Of a stretch of DNA of 64,000 bases, positions 26,658-34,341 are shown one piece after another (the first letter of the stretch is position 1; every line of letters begins with the position of its first letter). The notes below the pieces were generated by a model that was not told the DNA's origin, did no database searches, and saw only the letters and a list, made by a program, of their open reading frames with translations. The stretch lies in the NCBI GenBank assembly GCA_045644465.1, contig JAZRGV010000062.1:27591-91590 (forward strand), written 5' to 3'. The translations under genes were made by a program, and so were the position numbers. Origin of the DNA: HGM04593 sp045644465. GTDB lineage: Bacteria; Bacteroidota; Bacteroidia; Bacteroidales; Bacteroidaceae.

Positions 26658-27728
26658 ATGAGAGAGTTCGACAGCATAGAGGATTTGGACATCGATGAGG
26701 GGCTCGAAGCAGAGGAGTCGCTTTTTCGTGAGGTGCATATAACAGTCGATAAGGGGCAGTCGCCTGTGCGTATCGACAAATTTCTAATCGACCATCTTGC
26801 CAATACATCACGCAACAAGATACAGCAGGCTGCCGATGCGGGTGCCATAAAGGTAAACGGTAAAGTTGTAAAGAGCAACTACAAAGTTAAGCCGCTCGAA
26901 GAGGTTGTTATAACATATAACACTCCAGCCTATGACAATACTATCGTTCCCGAGGATATACCTCTCGATGTGGTGTATGAAGACGATGCTCTGATGGTAA
27001 TCAACAAACCTGCAGGCCTGGTAGTGCATCCGGGCTGCGGAAATACTCATGGCACGCTCATCAATGCTGTTGCGTGGCATCTTAAAGACGATCCGGATTT
27101 TGATCCTAACGATCCCCAGGTGGGCTTGGTGCACAGAATAGATAAGAACACCTCGGGTCTCATTGTTGTTGCAAAGACAGCCTTTGCCAAAGCGCATCTT
27201 GGATTGCAATTTTTTAACAAAACCACCAAACGAACATATAACGCGGTGGTGTGGGGTAATATAAAAGAAGATACAGGTACTGTCGTCGGAAACATCACAC
27301 GTAACCCACGCAACAGGTTGCAGATGTGTGTGTCGCCCGATGACTCTATAGGCAAGCATGCGGTAACGCATTATAAAGTGCTTGAACGCTTGAGTTATGT
27401 ATCTTTGGTGGAATGTAATCTTGAAACGGGACGTACGCACCAGATAAGAGTGCATATGAAGCATATCGGTCACATACTGTTCAATGATGATGTGTATGGC
27501 GGCGATGAGATATTAAAAGGTACAAACTTCAGTAAGTACAGCCAATTTGTGCGTAACTGTTTCAAGCTATGTCCGCGTCAGGCTCTTCACGCAAAGACTT
27601 TGGGCTTTGTGCATCCTGTTACAGGCGAGATGATGTTCTTCGACTCGGAACTGCCAACCGATTTTGTCTCAATGGTTGAAGCTTGGCGCCGTTACTCGAG
27701 TGCAAGTGCAAGTTATATGGGAGAATGA
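26658..27728 (+). CDS. rluD: RluD-family 23S rRNA pseudouridine synthase
   Basis: 356 residues. An N-terminal S4 RNA-binding domain (RIDKFLIDHLANTSRNKIQQ, near 35-95) is followed by the catalytic domain. The family motif HRIDKNTSGLIVVAK contains the catalytic aspartate, and GRTHQIRVHMKHIGHIL is the second conserved block. Enzymes of this group modify helix 69 of 23S rRNA. The upstream PASTA gene is co-transcribed. Confidence 0.92.
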   Translation: MREFDSIEDLDIDEGLEAEESLFREVHITVDKGQSPVRIDKFLIDHLANTSRNKIQQAADAGAIKVNGKVVKSNYKVKPLEEVVITYNTPAYDNTIVPEDIPLDVVYEDDALMVINKPAGLVVHPGCGNTHGTLINAVAWHLKDDPDFDPNDPQVGLVHRIDKNTSGLIVVAKTAFAKAHLGLQFFNKTTKRTYNAVVWGNIKEDTGTVVGNITRNPRNRLQMCVSPDDSIGKHAVTHYKVLERLSYVSLVECNLETGRTHQIRVHMKHIGHILFNDDVYGGDEILKGTNFSKYSQFVRNCFKLCPRQALHAKTLGFVHPVTGEMMFFDSELPTDFVSMVEAWRRYSSASASYMGE

Positions 27729-27733
27729 AACAT

Positions 27734-27785
27734 GGAAGTAAAACCAAAAAGACACCCTGCCGGGTGTCTTTTTGGTTTTACTTCC
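27734..27785. terminator. Bidirectional terminator, 24-bp perfect arms
   Basis: Arms of 24 bp flanking the loop TGCC; the inner stem is GACACCC / GGGTGTC. It has A-rich and T-rich tracts on opposite sides, so it can serve both rluD and the convergent GH25 gene. Confidence 0.9.
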
Positions 27786-27833
27786 AGCAACAATATAGCT
27801 GTTGCTCCAAATGTCTATGTCATCCTTATTACC

Positions 27834-28685
27834 TTATCTCTTCTTGAAATTTTCGAATGTTTCGGGTGTGCCGTTGAAGATGTTTATGTCAACATTTCTA
27901 CTTATACCGGGCAGGCGGCCACGGTCGGAACATTGCCAGAATGTCCATGTCTGGTTTACTTCGAGCGTGTCAACATAGTAGTGGGCAATCCAAGTGGGGA
28001 AGCGTTCAAAATATTTGTCGTTGAGGTAACGCGCTTTGTACTTCTTGCCCGAATATATGATAGGCTTTATGCCGTAGTGTTCTTCTATTTTTGCAATGAA
28101 AATCTTGAGTTCCTGCAGGAACAATTCTTTGTTGGCCGGTTTCTCTTCTACATCGATAACCGGTGCGAGGTCGCCCTTTTCCAGTTTTACTGTCTTTGTG
28201 AACATTGTTGCCTGTTCCAGTCCTGTTGAGTGTGGGCTGAAGTAGTGGTATGCGCCTCGTGTGAAGCCGTGTTCTTTGGCTTTCTTCCAGTTGGTGTCGA
28301 ACTGGGTGTCTTTGTGGTCGCTGCCTTCGCAGGCTTTCATATAGATGAATTGTATGGGGTTCTCTTTGGGGTTTTCTCTCTCAAACTTCTCCCAATTTAT
28401 CTTACCCTGATGGTGGGATATGTCAAGGCCATATATGTCGTATCCCTTAGGAATGCATGTCTCATAAATTTTTATTCCGTCGCATGTGGTGAAACGGAAC
28501 AGTATCTGCTTGAACAGCAGATGGTAGGCTATGAACATAACGCATGATGACGCAAGTATTGCTATCAGGATATATTGCCAGTGTGGCATCTCTTTAGCAC
28601 GCTTGCGTGATGATGAACGGCGGGCGGAAGTGGTTTTCTTCCGTCCGCCGGTTGCTTTTATTGTAGTTTTTTTAGCTTTAGCCAT
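27834..28685 (-). CDS. Membrane-anchored GH25 lysozyme-like muramidase
   Basis: About 283 residues. A strongly basic Lys/Arg/Ser N-terminus (1-32) and a membrane segment (YILIAILASSCVMFIAYHLL) precede a GH25 catalytic domain. Visible active-site elements are GLDISHHQGKINWEKF, FIYMKACEGSD and APVIDVEE, with WQCSDRGRLPGI near the C-terminus. GH25 enzymes cleave the MurNAc-GlcNAc bond of peptidoglycan. The start is moved to the second ATG (28685). It follows the PPi-PFK gene closely and ends at a shared terminator. Confidence 0.9.
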   Translation of the reverse strand: MAKAKKTTIKATGGRKKTTSARRSSSRKRAKEMPHWQYILIAILASSCVMFIAYHLLFKQILFRFTTCDGIKIYETCIPKGYDIYGLDISHHQGKINWEKFERENPKENPIQFIYMKACEGSDHKDTQFDTNWKKAKEHGFTRGAYHYFSPHSTGLEQATMFTKTVKLEKGDLAPVIDVEEKPANKELFLQELKIFIAKIEEHYGIKPIIYSGKKYKARYLNDKYFERFPTWIAHYYVDTLEVNQTWTFWQCSDRGRLPGISRNVDINIFNGTPETFENFKKR

Positions 28686-28694
28686 CAAAACCAA

Positions 28695-30341
28695 TTACTT
28701 CTGTTGCTCAAGAGCAAGAGTCTTGGTTGTCTGGTCGCAAACCTCTGTTGGTCCAAAGTACTGGATTGGGCCTGGATATACATAGCATGTCTCCTTAGCC
28801 CACTGCTCTCTGTTTGCAGCAAAGGTCTTGAAAGGTGCACCGTTAAGGTCAACGAGAGCCTTCTGGATAACAGGCTTCATCTCGCCATGACGACGCTCCA
28901 TGTTCATCATCATTGTGATGGGGATACCACCTGCAACCCATTCAGCAGCAGGAGCTGTTGTGTTGCGTACCGATGACATGTAACCTGTCTTGCCGGCAGC
29001 GATAAGCTGTGATGCGTTGTAACCAAGAGCGTAGCAGTAGTCGGCATCGTAGTTTGATGGAGCAGCGCAACGTCCCTCGTAACCGAAGAAGTGGTGCTGT
29101 GCGTTGAACTTGCCAACATACTTGCCTTCTGCCTTCCATGCTGCGAGCTTGTTTGCAACCATCTCCGACAACAACTTCTCTGTTTCGATGAGTGATACCT
29201 GTACGTTACCGTGTGGGTCGCGGTCCATTGTCAACTGGCGAGCAACACCTGCAGGGAGGCTTGCGTAAACCTCGGCGTTCTCTTTTGAGAGCTGATTGAT
29301 GATGTACTGACGCTGCTCCTCTGGTGCAACAGCTGCGTACTCCTCGCCCTTAACTGCCAAAAGGTCGTTAAGCTCAGCGATAAGAGCCTTCATTGCTGGA
29401 ACGAACTCTATCAAGCCCTCAGGGATAAGCACTGTACCGAAGTTGTTGCCTGCTGCAGCGCGGTCAGCAACTGCCTGTGCAATAGCGGTAACGATGTTGT
29501 CGAGTGAAAGAGCCTTCTGCTCAACCTCCTCCGAGATGATACAGTAGTTAGGCTGTGTCTGCAATGCACACTCAAGAGCGATGTGTGATGCTGAACGTCC
29601 CATCAACTTGATGAAGTGCCAGTATTTCTGTGCTGAGTTACAGTCGCGCTGTATGTTACCGATAACCTCTGAATAAACCTTACATGCTGTGTCGAAACCG
29701 AATGATGTCTCAATGTAAGCGTTCTTCAAGTCGCCGTCGATAGTCTTTGGACAACCGATAACCTGAACACCTGTGTTCTTTGCTGCATAGTACTCAGCAA
29801 GTACACATGCGTTGGTGTTAGAGTCGTCACCACCGATGATTACAAGAGCCTTGATGTCGAGCTGCTTGATAATCTCAAGACCTTTGTCGAACTGCTCGGT
29901 CTTCTCGAGCTTTGTACGGCCTGAACCGATGATGTCGAAACCACCTGTGTTGCGGTACTCGTCCATAATCTCGGCTGTAATCTCCATGTGCTTGTGATCA
30001 ACAAGACCACCGGGGCCCATGAGGAAACCGTAAAGACGGCTGTTTGGGTTAAGCTTCTTTACGCCATCGAAAAGACCTGCGATAACGTTGTGACCGCCGG
30101 GAGCCTGACCTCCTGAAAGGATAACACCAACGTTGATAGCTGGATACTCCTGAGCTTCGCCACCTTTCTCGAATGTAACGATGGGCAAGCCATAAGTGTT
30201 AGGGAACATGGCCTTGATAGCCTCCTGGTCTGCTACCGACTCGGTTGCAGCACCCTCACAAAGTTTAACTGTCCCGGTAAGAGCCTGGGGAAGTTTGGGC
30301 TGATAAGCAGCCCTTGCTTTCTGCAATGCGCTAATTTTCAT
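28695..30341 (-). CDS. pfp: Pyrophosphate-dependent 6-phosphofructokinase
   Basis: Reversibly phosphorylates fructose 6-phosphate using pyrophosphate. The 548-residue length is that of the long PFP clade. The motif IGGDDSNTNA has aspartate as the fourth residue of GGDD, which blocks ATP use; PKTIDGDL carries the lysine typical of PPi enzymes; MGRSASHIALECAL provides substrate contacts. The window also encodes an ATP-PFK (1-852), so glycolysis has both a reversible and a committed option. Codon use looks like that of a highly expressed gene. Confidence 0.95.
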   Translation of the reverse strand: MKISALQKARAAYQPKLPQALTGTVKLCEGAATESVADQEAIKAMFPNTYGLPIVTFEKGGEAQEYPAINVGVILSGGQAPGGHNVIAGLFDGVKKLNPNSRLYGFLMGPGGLVDHKHMEITAEIMDEYRNTGGFDIIGSGRTKLEKTEQFDKGLEIIKQLDIKALVIIGGDDSNTNACVLAEYYAAKNTGVQVIGCPKTIDGDLKNAYIETSFGFDTACKVYSEVIGNIQRDCNSAQKYWHFIKLMGRSASHIALECALQTQPNYCIISEEVEQKALSLDNIVTAIAQAVADRAAAGNNFGTVLIPEGLIEFVPAMKALIAELNDLLAVKGEEYAAVAPEEQRQYIINQLSKENAEVYASLPAGVARQLTMDRDPHGNVQVSLIETEKLLSEMVANKLAAWKAEGKYVGKFNAQHHFFGYEGRCAAPSNYDADYCYALGYNASQLIAAGKTGYMSSVRNTTAPAAEWVAGGIPITMMMNMERRHGEMKPVIQKALVDLNGAPFKTFAANREQWAKETCYVYPGPIQYFGPTEVCDQTTKTLALEQQK

Positions 30342-30530
30342 GTTAGTGAATATGTGTTTATTGTGTATAATGTTCTTTGGGCAAATTTCGCCATTTTTCG
30401 TGACATTTGAAAGAGCTTTTTATCTTTTTTATCGTAGAAGCATTAAAATATATCTATTTTCTTGTTGCGGTGTTGTTTATTTTGCACAGAATGTATATCT
30501 TTACAAATGTAATTCAAATAAAACAATATT

Positions 30531-30809
30531 ATGGCAAGTAGAAAGAATTTAAAGAAAGTTATTACATTTATTGTTGATGACTTGGCTACCGAGGCATTCT
30601 TTGCTTCTTACGACGCAAACGGTGAAACCGAAGCGTGGGTTTCTTTATTCAATAGAATATTTAGCTTGAACAATGAATATATTGCTCGTGTAAATCATGT
30701 GGAACCGGGTATGCCTGCAAAGAAATATTTCAATGCATTGTGCGACGCGTTCAATGCCGATGCAAAGGCTTTGCATGACGAAATAGTAGCATTGTCAAAG
30801 CCTGAATAA
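30531..30809 (+). CDS. Small conserved cytoplasmic protein, unknown function
   Basis: 92 residues starting MASRKNLKKVITFIVDDLAT, mostly helical and acidic, with no signal peptide. The C-terminal part (KKYFNALCDAFNADAKALHD) looks like an amphipathic helix. It lies 5 bp before the amidase-like gene and is probably co-transcribed. I do not recognise a function. Confidence 0.65.
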   Translation: MASRKNLKKVITFIVDDLATEAFFASYDANGETEAWVSLFNRIFSLNNEYIARVNHVEPGMPAKKYFNALCDAFNADAKALHDEIVALSKPE

Positions 30810-30814
30810 CAATT

Positions 30815-33745
30815 ATGTCAAAACGATTGGCGGTTTTTGTAGCCGCTGTAATGTGTATCGCGGTTCTATCGGCGCAAAGGCTCGATAGAACCGTTGCCCT
30901 TTCGATAGCCGAGTATTTCAATGAATATACGTCGGACAGGTGCGTTACGAAATTTGCCAATCTCGACCGTAGAAGAAATAATATCGTTGTCAATAGAAGA
31001 GCGCAGGAGATAACGATATATTGTAATGATGCTTTCTATGCGCAACCATTTACGCCCGATATGGTGAAGCGCGTGTATGACGATATACGCAACCTGCTGC
31101 CCAAGAAATATAAAAAGTACAAGATACGTGTTCTTTGCAATGGTAATCCTATAGACAAATGCATACCTAATATATATCGCAACAAGAAGAGTATCGACGA
31201 ATCGCGTCTTTGGGGCGATATTGAGTATGTGAGGGAACCATGGGTATGTAACGAATCGCGTCCGTTCAGGGCGAAGTATGGCCTCGAAGGCAGGCATCTT
31301 GCTGTGGGGCAAAGCCATGGCAAATACTATTCCGTGTCCGACTCTCTGTGGAAATGGCAACGTCCATCGCTCTTCTGTACGATAGAGGATTTATTCACCC
31401 AATCGATAGTGTTGCCTTTTCTTGTTCCAATGCTGGAGAATGCGGGTGCCCTTATATATACTTCGCGTGAGCGCGACTGGCAACCAAACAGTGTGATTGC
31501 CGATAATGACAAATGCCGTGGTGAGGCGCGTTACTCCGAGCAGAATGGCAAAAAGAATGTTTGGAAAAGGGATTCGGTGGGCTATGCGCCTGCAAAAGAG
31601 ATCTATTTCGATGGCGACAATCCGTTTGCTATGGGAACGTCGCGCATTATTGAAGCAACGGCAAAGGGTAGTAGAAGCGAAGCTACGGCAACATGGAATA
31701 TTTCGGTTCCTGCCGACGGAGAGTATACTGTGTATGTTGCATATCGCACTTATGAGAACTCTATTCCCGATGCTTGTTACACGGTTACACATGCCGGTGG
31801 CTCTACAATATACAAGGTTAACCAAACGATGGGCGGCGGTACATGGGTGTATCTTGGTACACATTTTTTCAATGCCGACGAAAAGCTGCAGGGAGTAACA
31901 TTAAGCAGTGTCAGTGAGCATAAAGGTGTGGTGAGTGCCGATGCGGTGCGCTTTGGCGGTGGTATGGGTAATGTGGCGCGCGGCGATTCTGTGCCACAGA
32001 CAAGTGGTGTGCCCCGATATCTTGAGGGTGCGCGATATAATTTGCAGACGGGCGGTTTCCCGGTAGAGGTGTATTCAACCTACAAGGGCGAAAATGATTA
32101 TCGCGATGATATAAATTCCCGTTCGCATGCGCTTAACTATCTGTCGGGTGGTTCGGTATATAATCCTGATACTGTGGGGCTTAATGTTCCTATAGAGCTC
32201 TCTTTCTCTTTTCATTCCGATGCAGGCTACTCCATGGGTGACTCAATAGTTGGTTCGTTGGGTGTTGTTACTGCAGAATATGAGTGTGATACTCTTGCTG
32301 CGGGATGTTCGCGCTATATGTCGCGTGACCTTGCTACATACCTGCTGCATAACCTGCAAGATGACCTCTATAGCAGCTTGGGAATGCAGTGGCAGGTGCG
32401 TGGTATTTTGGACCGCAATTATAGTGAATCGCGTATTCCATGTGTGCCGTCGGTTATATTCGAGTCGTTGTCGCATCAGAACTTTGCCGATTTGCAATAT
32501 GGGCTTAATCCTAATTTCAAGTTCGTGATGGCGCGCTCTGTATATAAGTCGTTACTGAAGCATCTGGCTTATGTTCATGGCAAGAAATATATTGTGCAAC
32601 CGTTGCCTGTGAGGAATTTTTCGACACGCCTGTCCAAAGACGGAACTTCGGCACATTTGCGTTGGGCACCTGTTGATGATTCTCTTGAACCTACAGCAAA
32701 GGCGAAAGGGTATGTGGTATATACAAGAGTTGATGATGGAGGTTTTGATAATGGGGTAGTGGTGAAAGAGCCACACTACGATGTTGTTATAGAGAAGAAT
32801 AAACTTTATAGCTTCAAGGTGGTTGCCTTAAATGACGGTGGTTGTAGTATGCCGTCGGAGGTGTTGTCGCTCTATGTTCCGGCAAAACCATCGAAGAGAG
32901 TTCTTGTTGTGAATGGCTTTCACCGCTTGGATGCGCCTCATTCTGTAGTTACCGAGAAAAGGGTTGGCTTTGATATGGATATAGATCCGGGTGTCGCATA
33001 TATACGCACGCCTGAGTTTTGTGGCAATCAACTCGATCTGCTTCGCGAAAATATAGGTTATGAGGAAGGATTGGGGTTGAGTGGTAGCGAGATGGAGGGA
33101 AAACTTATTGCGGGCAATACATTTGATTATCCATCGGTTCATGGAAAGGCTTTGGCTGCGAACGGAATAGGATTCGTGTCGTGCAGCAGTGATGCAGTGA
33201 TGGCGGGTGATATTGATATGGACGATTATGATGCGGTCGATTTAATTCTTGGCGTAGAAAAACAGGGCGGAAGTGGCGTTGGTATAGGATATAATGGCTT
33301 GTATAAGACATTCCCGCATAAATTGCAGAATAAGATAAGAGCATATTGTCGTGGTGGCGGAAAACTCTTTGTGAGTGGTGCTTATATCGCAAGCGATATG
33401 TATGCCGATGAGCGTGACAGGGATTTCTTGCGTGATGTATTACGTCTGGATTATGGCGGTATGGTGTACGATGCGTCAGAGAATATAATATGGGGCTCGG
33501 GCTTGGATTTGCCTGTATGTCGCAGAGCTAATGAAAGATGTTACGCAGTGCCATATTCCGATGTGCTGGTACCTATAAACGATGCTTTTGTCTCCTTTAT
33601 ATATAAAGGTAATAGAAAAAGTGCTGGAGTGGCATATTCGGGTACATATCGTGTGTTGTCGACAGCTTTTCCATTTGAGGCTGTTGCCTGTGAAGAGGGA
33701 AGAGCGAAACTGATGGGAGCAATTATGCGCTTTTTGCTTGAATAG
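30815..33745 (+). CDS. Large secreted amidase-like protein with golvesin-type insert and FN3 domain
   Basis: 976 residues with a signal peptide ending near VLSAQ. The core resembles a split N-acetylmuramoyl-L-alanine amidase (Amidase_3): a first candidate zinc histidine at GQSHGKYYS, a second at SFSFHSDAGYS, and a late VIFESLSHQNFADLQYG like the catalytic-glutamate segment. Between these sits a beta-rich module (TWNISVPADGEYTVYVAYRT, VYLGTHFFNADEKLQG) of the golvesin C-terminal type. An FN3-like domain follows (HLRWAPVDD, YVVYTR, YSFKVVALNDGG), then a flavodoxin- or glutaminase-like Rossmann part (YCRGGGKLFVSGAYIASDMY). Related proteins are labelled xanthan lyase or amidase. The substrate, likely peptidoglycan, is inferred. 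Confidence 0.7.
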   Translation: MSKRLAVFVAAVMCIAVLSAQRLDRTVALSIAEYFNEYTSDRCVTKFANLDRRRNNIVVNRRAQEITIYCNDAFYAQPFTPDMVKRVYDDIRNLLPKKYKKYKIRVLCNGNPIDKCIPNIYRNKKSIDESRLWGDIEYVREPWVCNESRPFRAKYGLEGRHLAVGQSHGKYYSVSDSLWKWQRPSLFCTIEDLFTQSIVLPFLVPMLENAGALIYTSRERDWQPNSVIADNDKCRGEARYSEQNGKKNVWKRDSVGYAPAKEIYFDGDNPFAMGTSRIIEATAKGSRSEATATWNISVPADGEYTVYVAYRTYENSIPDACYTVTHAGGSTIYKVNQTMGGGTWVYLGTHFFNADEKLQGVTLSSVSEHKGVVSADAVRFGGGMGNVARGDSVPQTSGVPRYLEGARYNLQTGGFPVEVYSTYKGENDYRDDINSRSHALNYLSGGSVYNPDTVGLNVPIELSFSFHSDAGYSMGDSIVGSLGVVTAEYECDTLAAGCSRYMSRDLATYLLHNLQDDLYSSLGMQWQVRGILDRNYSESRIPCVPSVIFESLSHQNFADLQYGLNPNFKFVMARSVYKSLLKHLAYVHGKKYIVQPLPVRNFSTRLSKDGTSAHLRWAPVDDSLEPTAKAKGYVVYTRVDDGGFDNGVVVKEPHYDVVIEKNKLYSFKVVALNDGGCSMPSEVLSLYVPAKPSKRVLVVNGFHRLDAPHSVVTEKRVGFDMDIDPGVAYIRTPEFCGNQLDLLRENIGYEEGLGLSGSEMEGKLIAGNTFDYPSVHGKALAANGIGFVSCSSDAVMAGDIDMDDYDAVDLILGVEKQGGSGVGIGYNGLYKTFPHKLQNKIRAYCRGGGKLFVSGAYIASDMYADERDRDFLRDVLRLDYGGMVYDASENIIWGSGLDLPVCRRANERCYAVPYSDVLVPINDAFVSFIYKGNRKSAGVAYSGTYRVLSTAFPFEAVACEEGRAKLMGAIMRFLLE

Positions 33746-33798
33746 CACCGCTTTTGAAAATAATTTTTATAAGGCTTCGAAAATTACTCTCGTAAATT

Positions 33799-33829
33799 TT
33801 TGCCATTATAAAAAAAAAGAGTATTTTTG
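33799..33829 (+). promoter_or_regulatory. Promoter of rpmH
   Basis: TTTG at 33799-33802, exactly 19 bp, then TATTTTTG at 33822-33829. Textbook Bacteroidota promoter for a ribosomal protein gene. Confidence 0.85.
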
Positions 33830-33884
33830 CACGCTGAATAGCATAAAGCACTTTTGGAACAAAAAACATATAATATATAAGACG

Positions 33885-34046
33885 ATGAAAAGAACATTCC
33901 AACCCTCTAACAGAAAGAGAAAAAACAAGCACGGTTTCCGTGAGAGAATGGCTACAAAGAATGGCCGCCGCGTATTGGCTGCTCGTCGTGCAAAAGGACG
34001 TGCAAAGCTTACAGTTTCTGACGAATACAACGGTAAGAAAAAGTAA
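33885..34046 (+). CDS. rpmH: 50S ribosomal protein bL34
   Basis: 53 residues beginning MKRTFQPSNRKRKNKHGFRE and continuing RMATKNGRRVLAARRAKGR, the universal L34 pattern, with a short extra C-terminal extension (TVSDEYNGKKK). The start is set by homology and by the promoter at 33799; the open frame extends 49 codons upstream through the promoter. The gene is alone here, without rnpA or dnaA next to it. Confidence 0.97.
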   Translation: MKRTFQPSNRKRKNKHGFRERMATKNGRRVLAARRAKGRAKLTVSDEYNGKKK

Positions 34047-34091
34047 TTGCAACTAATGTCAGGCGCAAGTCTGTCTAAATAGAAATTGCAA

Positions 34092-34133
34092 AGCAACAAG
34101 GAAGAGAAAACTCTCTTCCTTGTTGCTTTTTTA
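34092..34133 (+). terminator. Terminator of rpmH
   Basis: Perfect 15-bp arms AGCAACAAGGAAGAG / CTCTTCCTTGTTGCT with a 6-nt loop, then TTTTT. Confidence 0.92.
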
Positions 34134-34228
34134 TGCTGTGTATGTTCTATTTTCTCTTATTTTGATATCTTTTTCGAATGACTTTTTGCATCCTTTTAAA
34201 GTTTGCGTAGCAAAAAATCCCTTAAATA

Positions 34229-34259
34229 TTGTTTAATTGAATTTGAACTATTATTTTTG
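34229..34259 (+). promoter_or_regulatory. Promoter of the InlB-repeat lipoprotein
   Basis: TTG at 34229-34231, 20 bp, then TATTTTTG at 34252-34259; leader of about 75 nt. Confidence 0.65.
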
Positions 34260-34341
34260 TATCTGTTGTAGTGGTGTAGTCTGATATGCTCTACTGCATA
34301 CGATTATCTGTTGAGAATAATAAATAAAATAATAGATATCT

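Noticed and set aside
26808..27473. 221-codon minus-strand ORF
   Set aside because: Antisense to rluD catalytic motifs.
27732..28229. 165-codon plus-strand ORF after rluD
   Set aside because: Begins within the bidirectional terminator and runs antisense to GH25 active-site motifs.
33746..34341. Replication origin near rpmH
   Set aside because: No dnaA, rnpA or DnaA-box cluster is visible; rpmH alone is not evidence for oriC.
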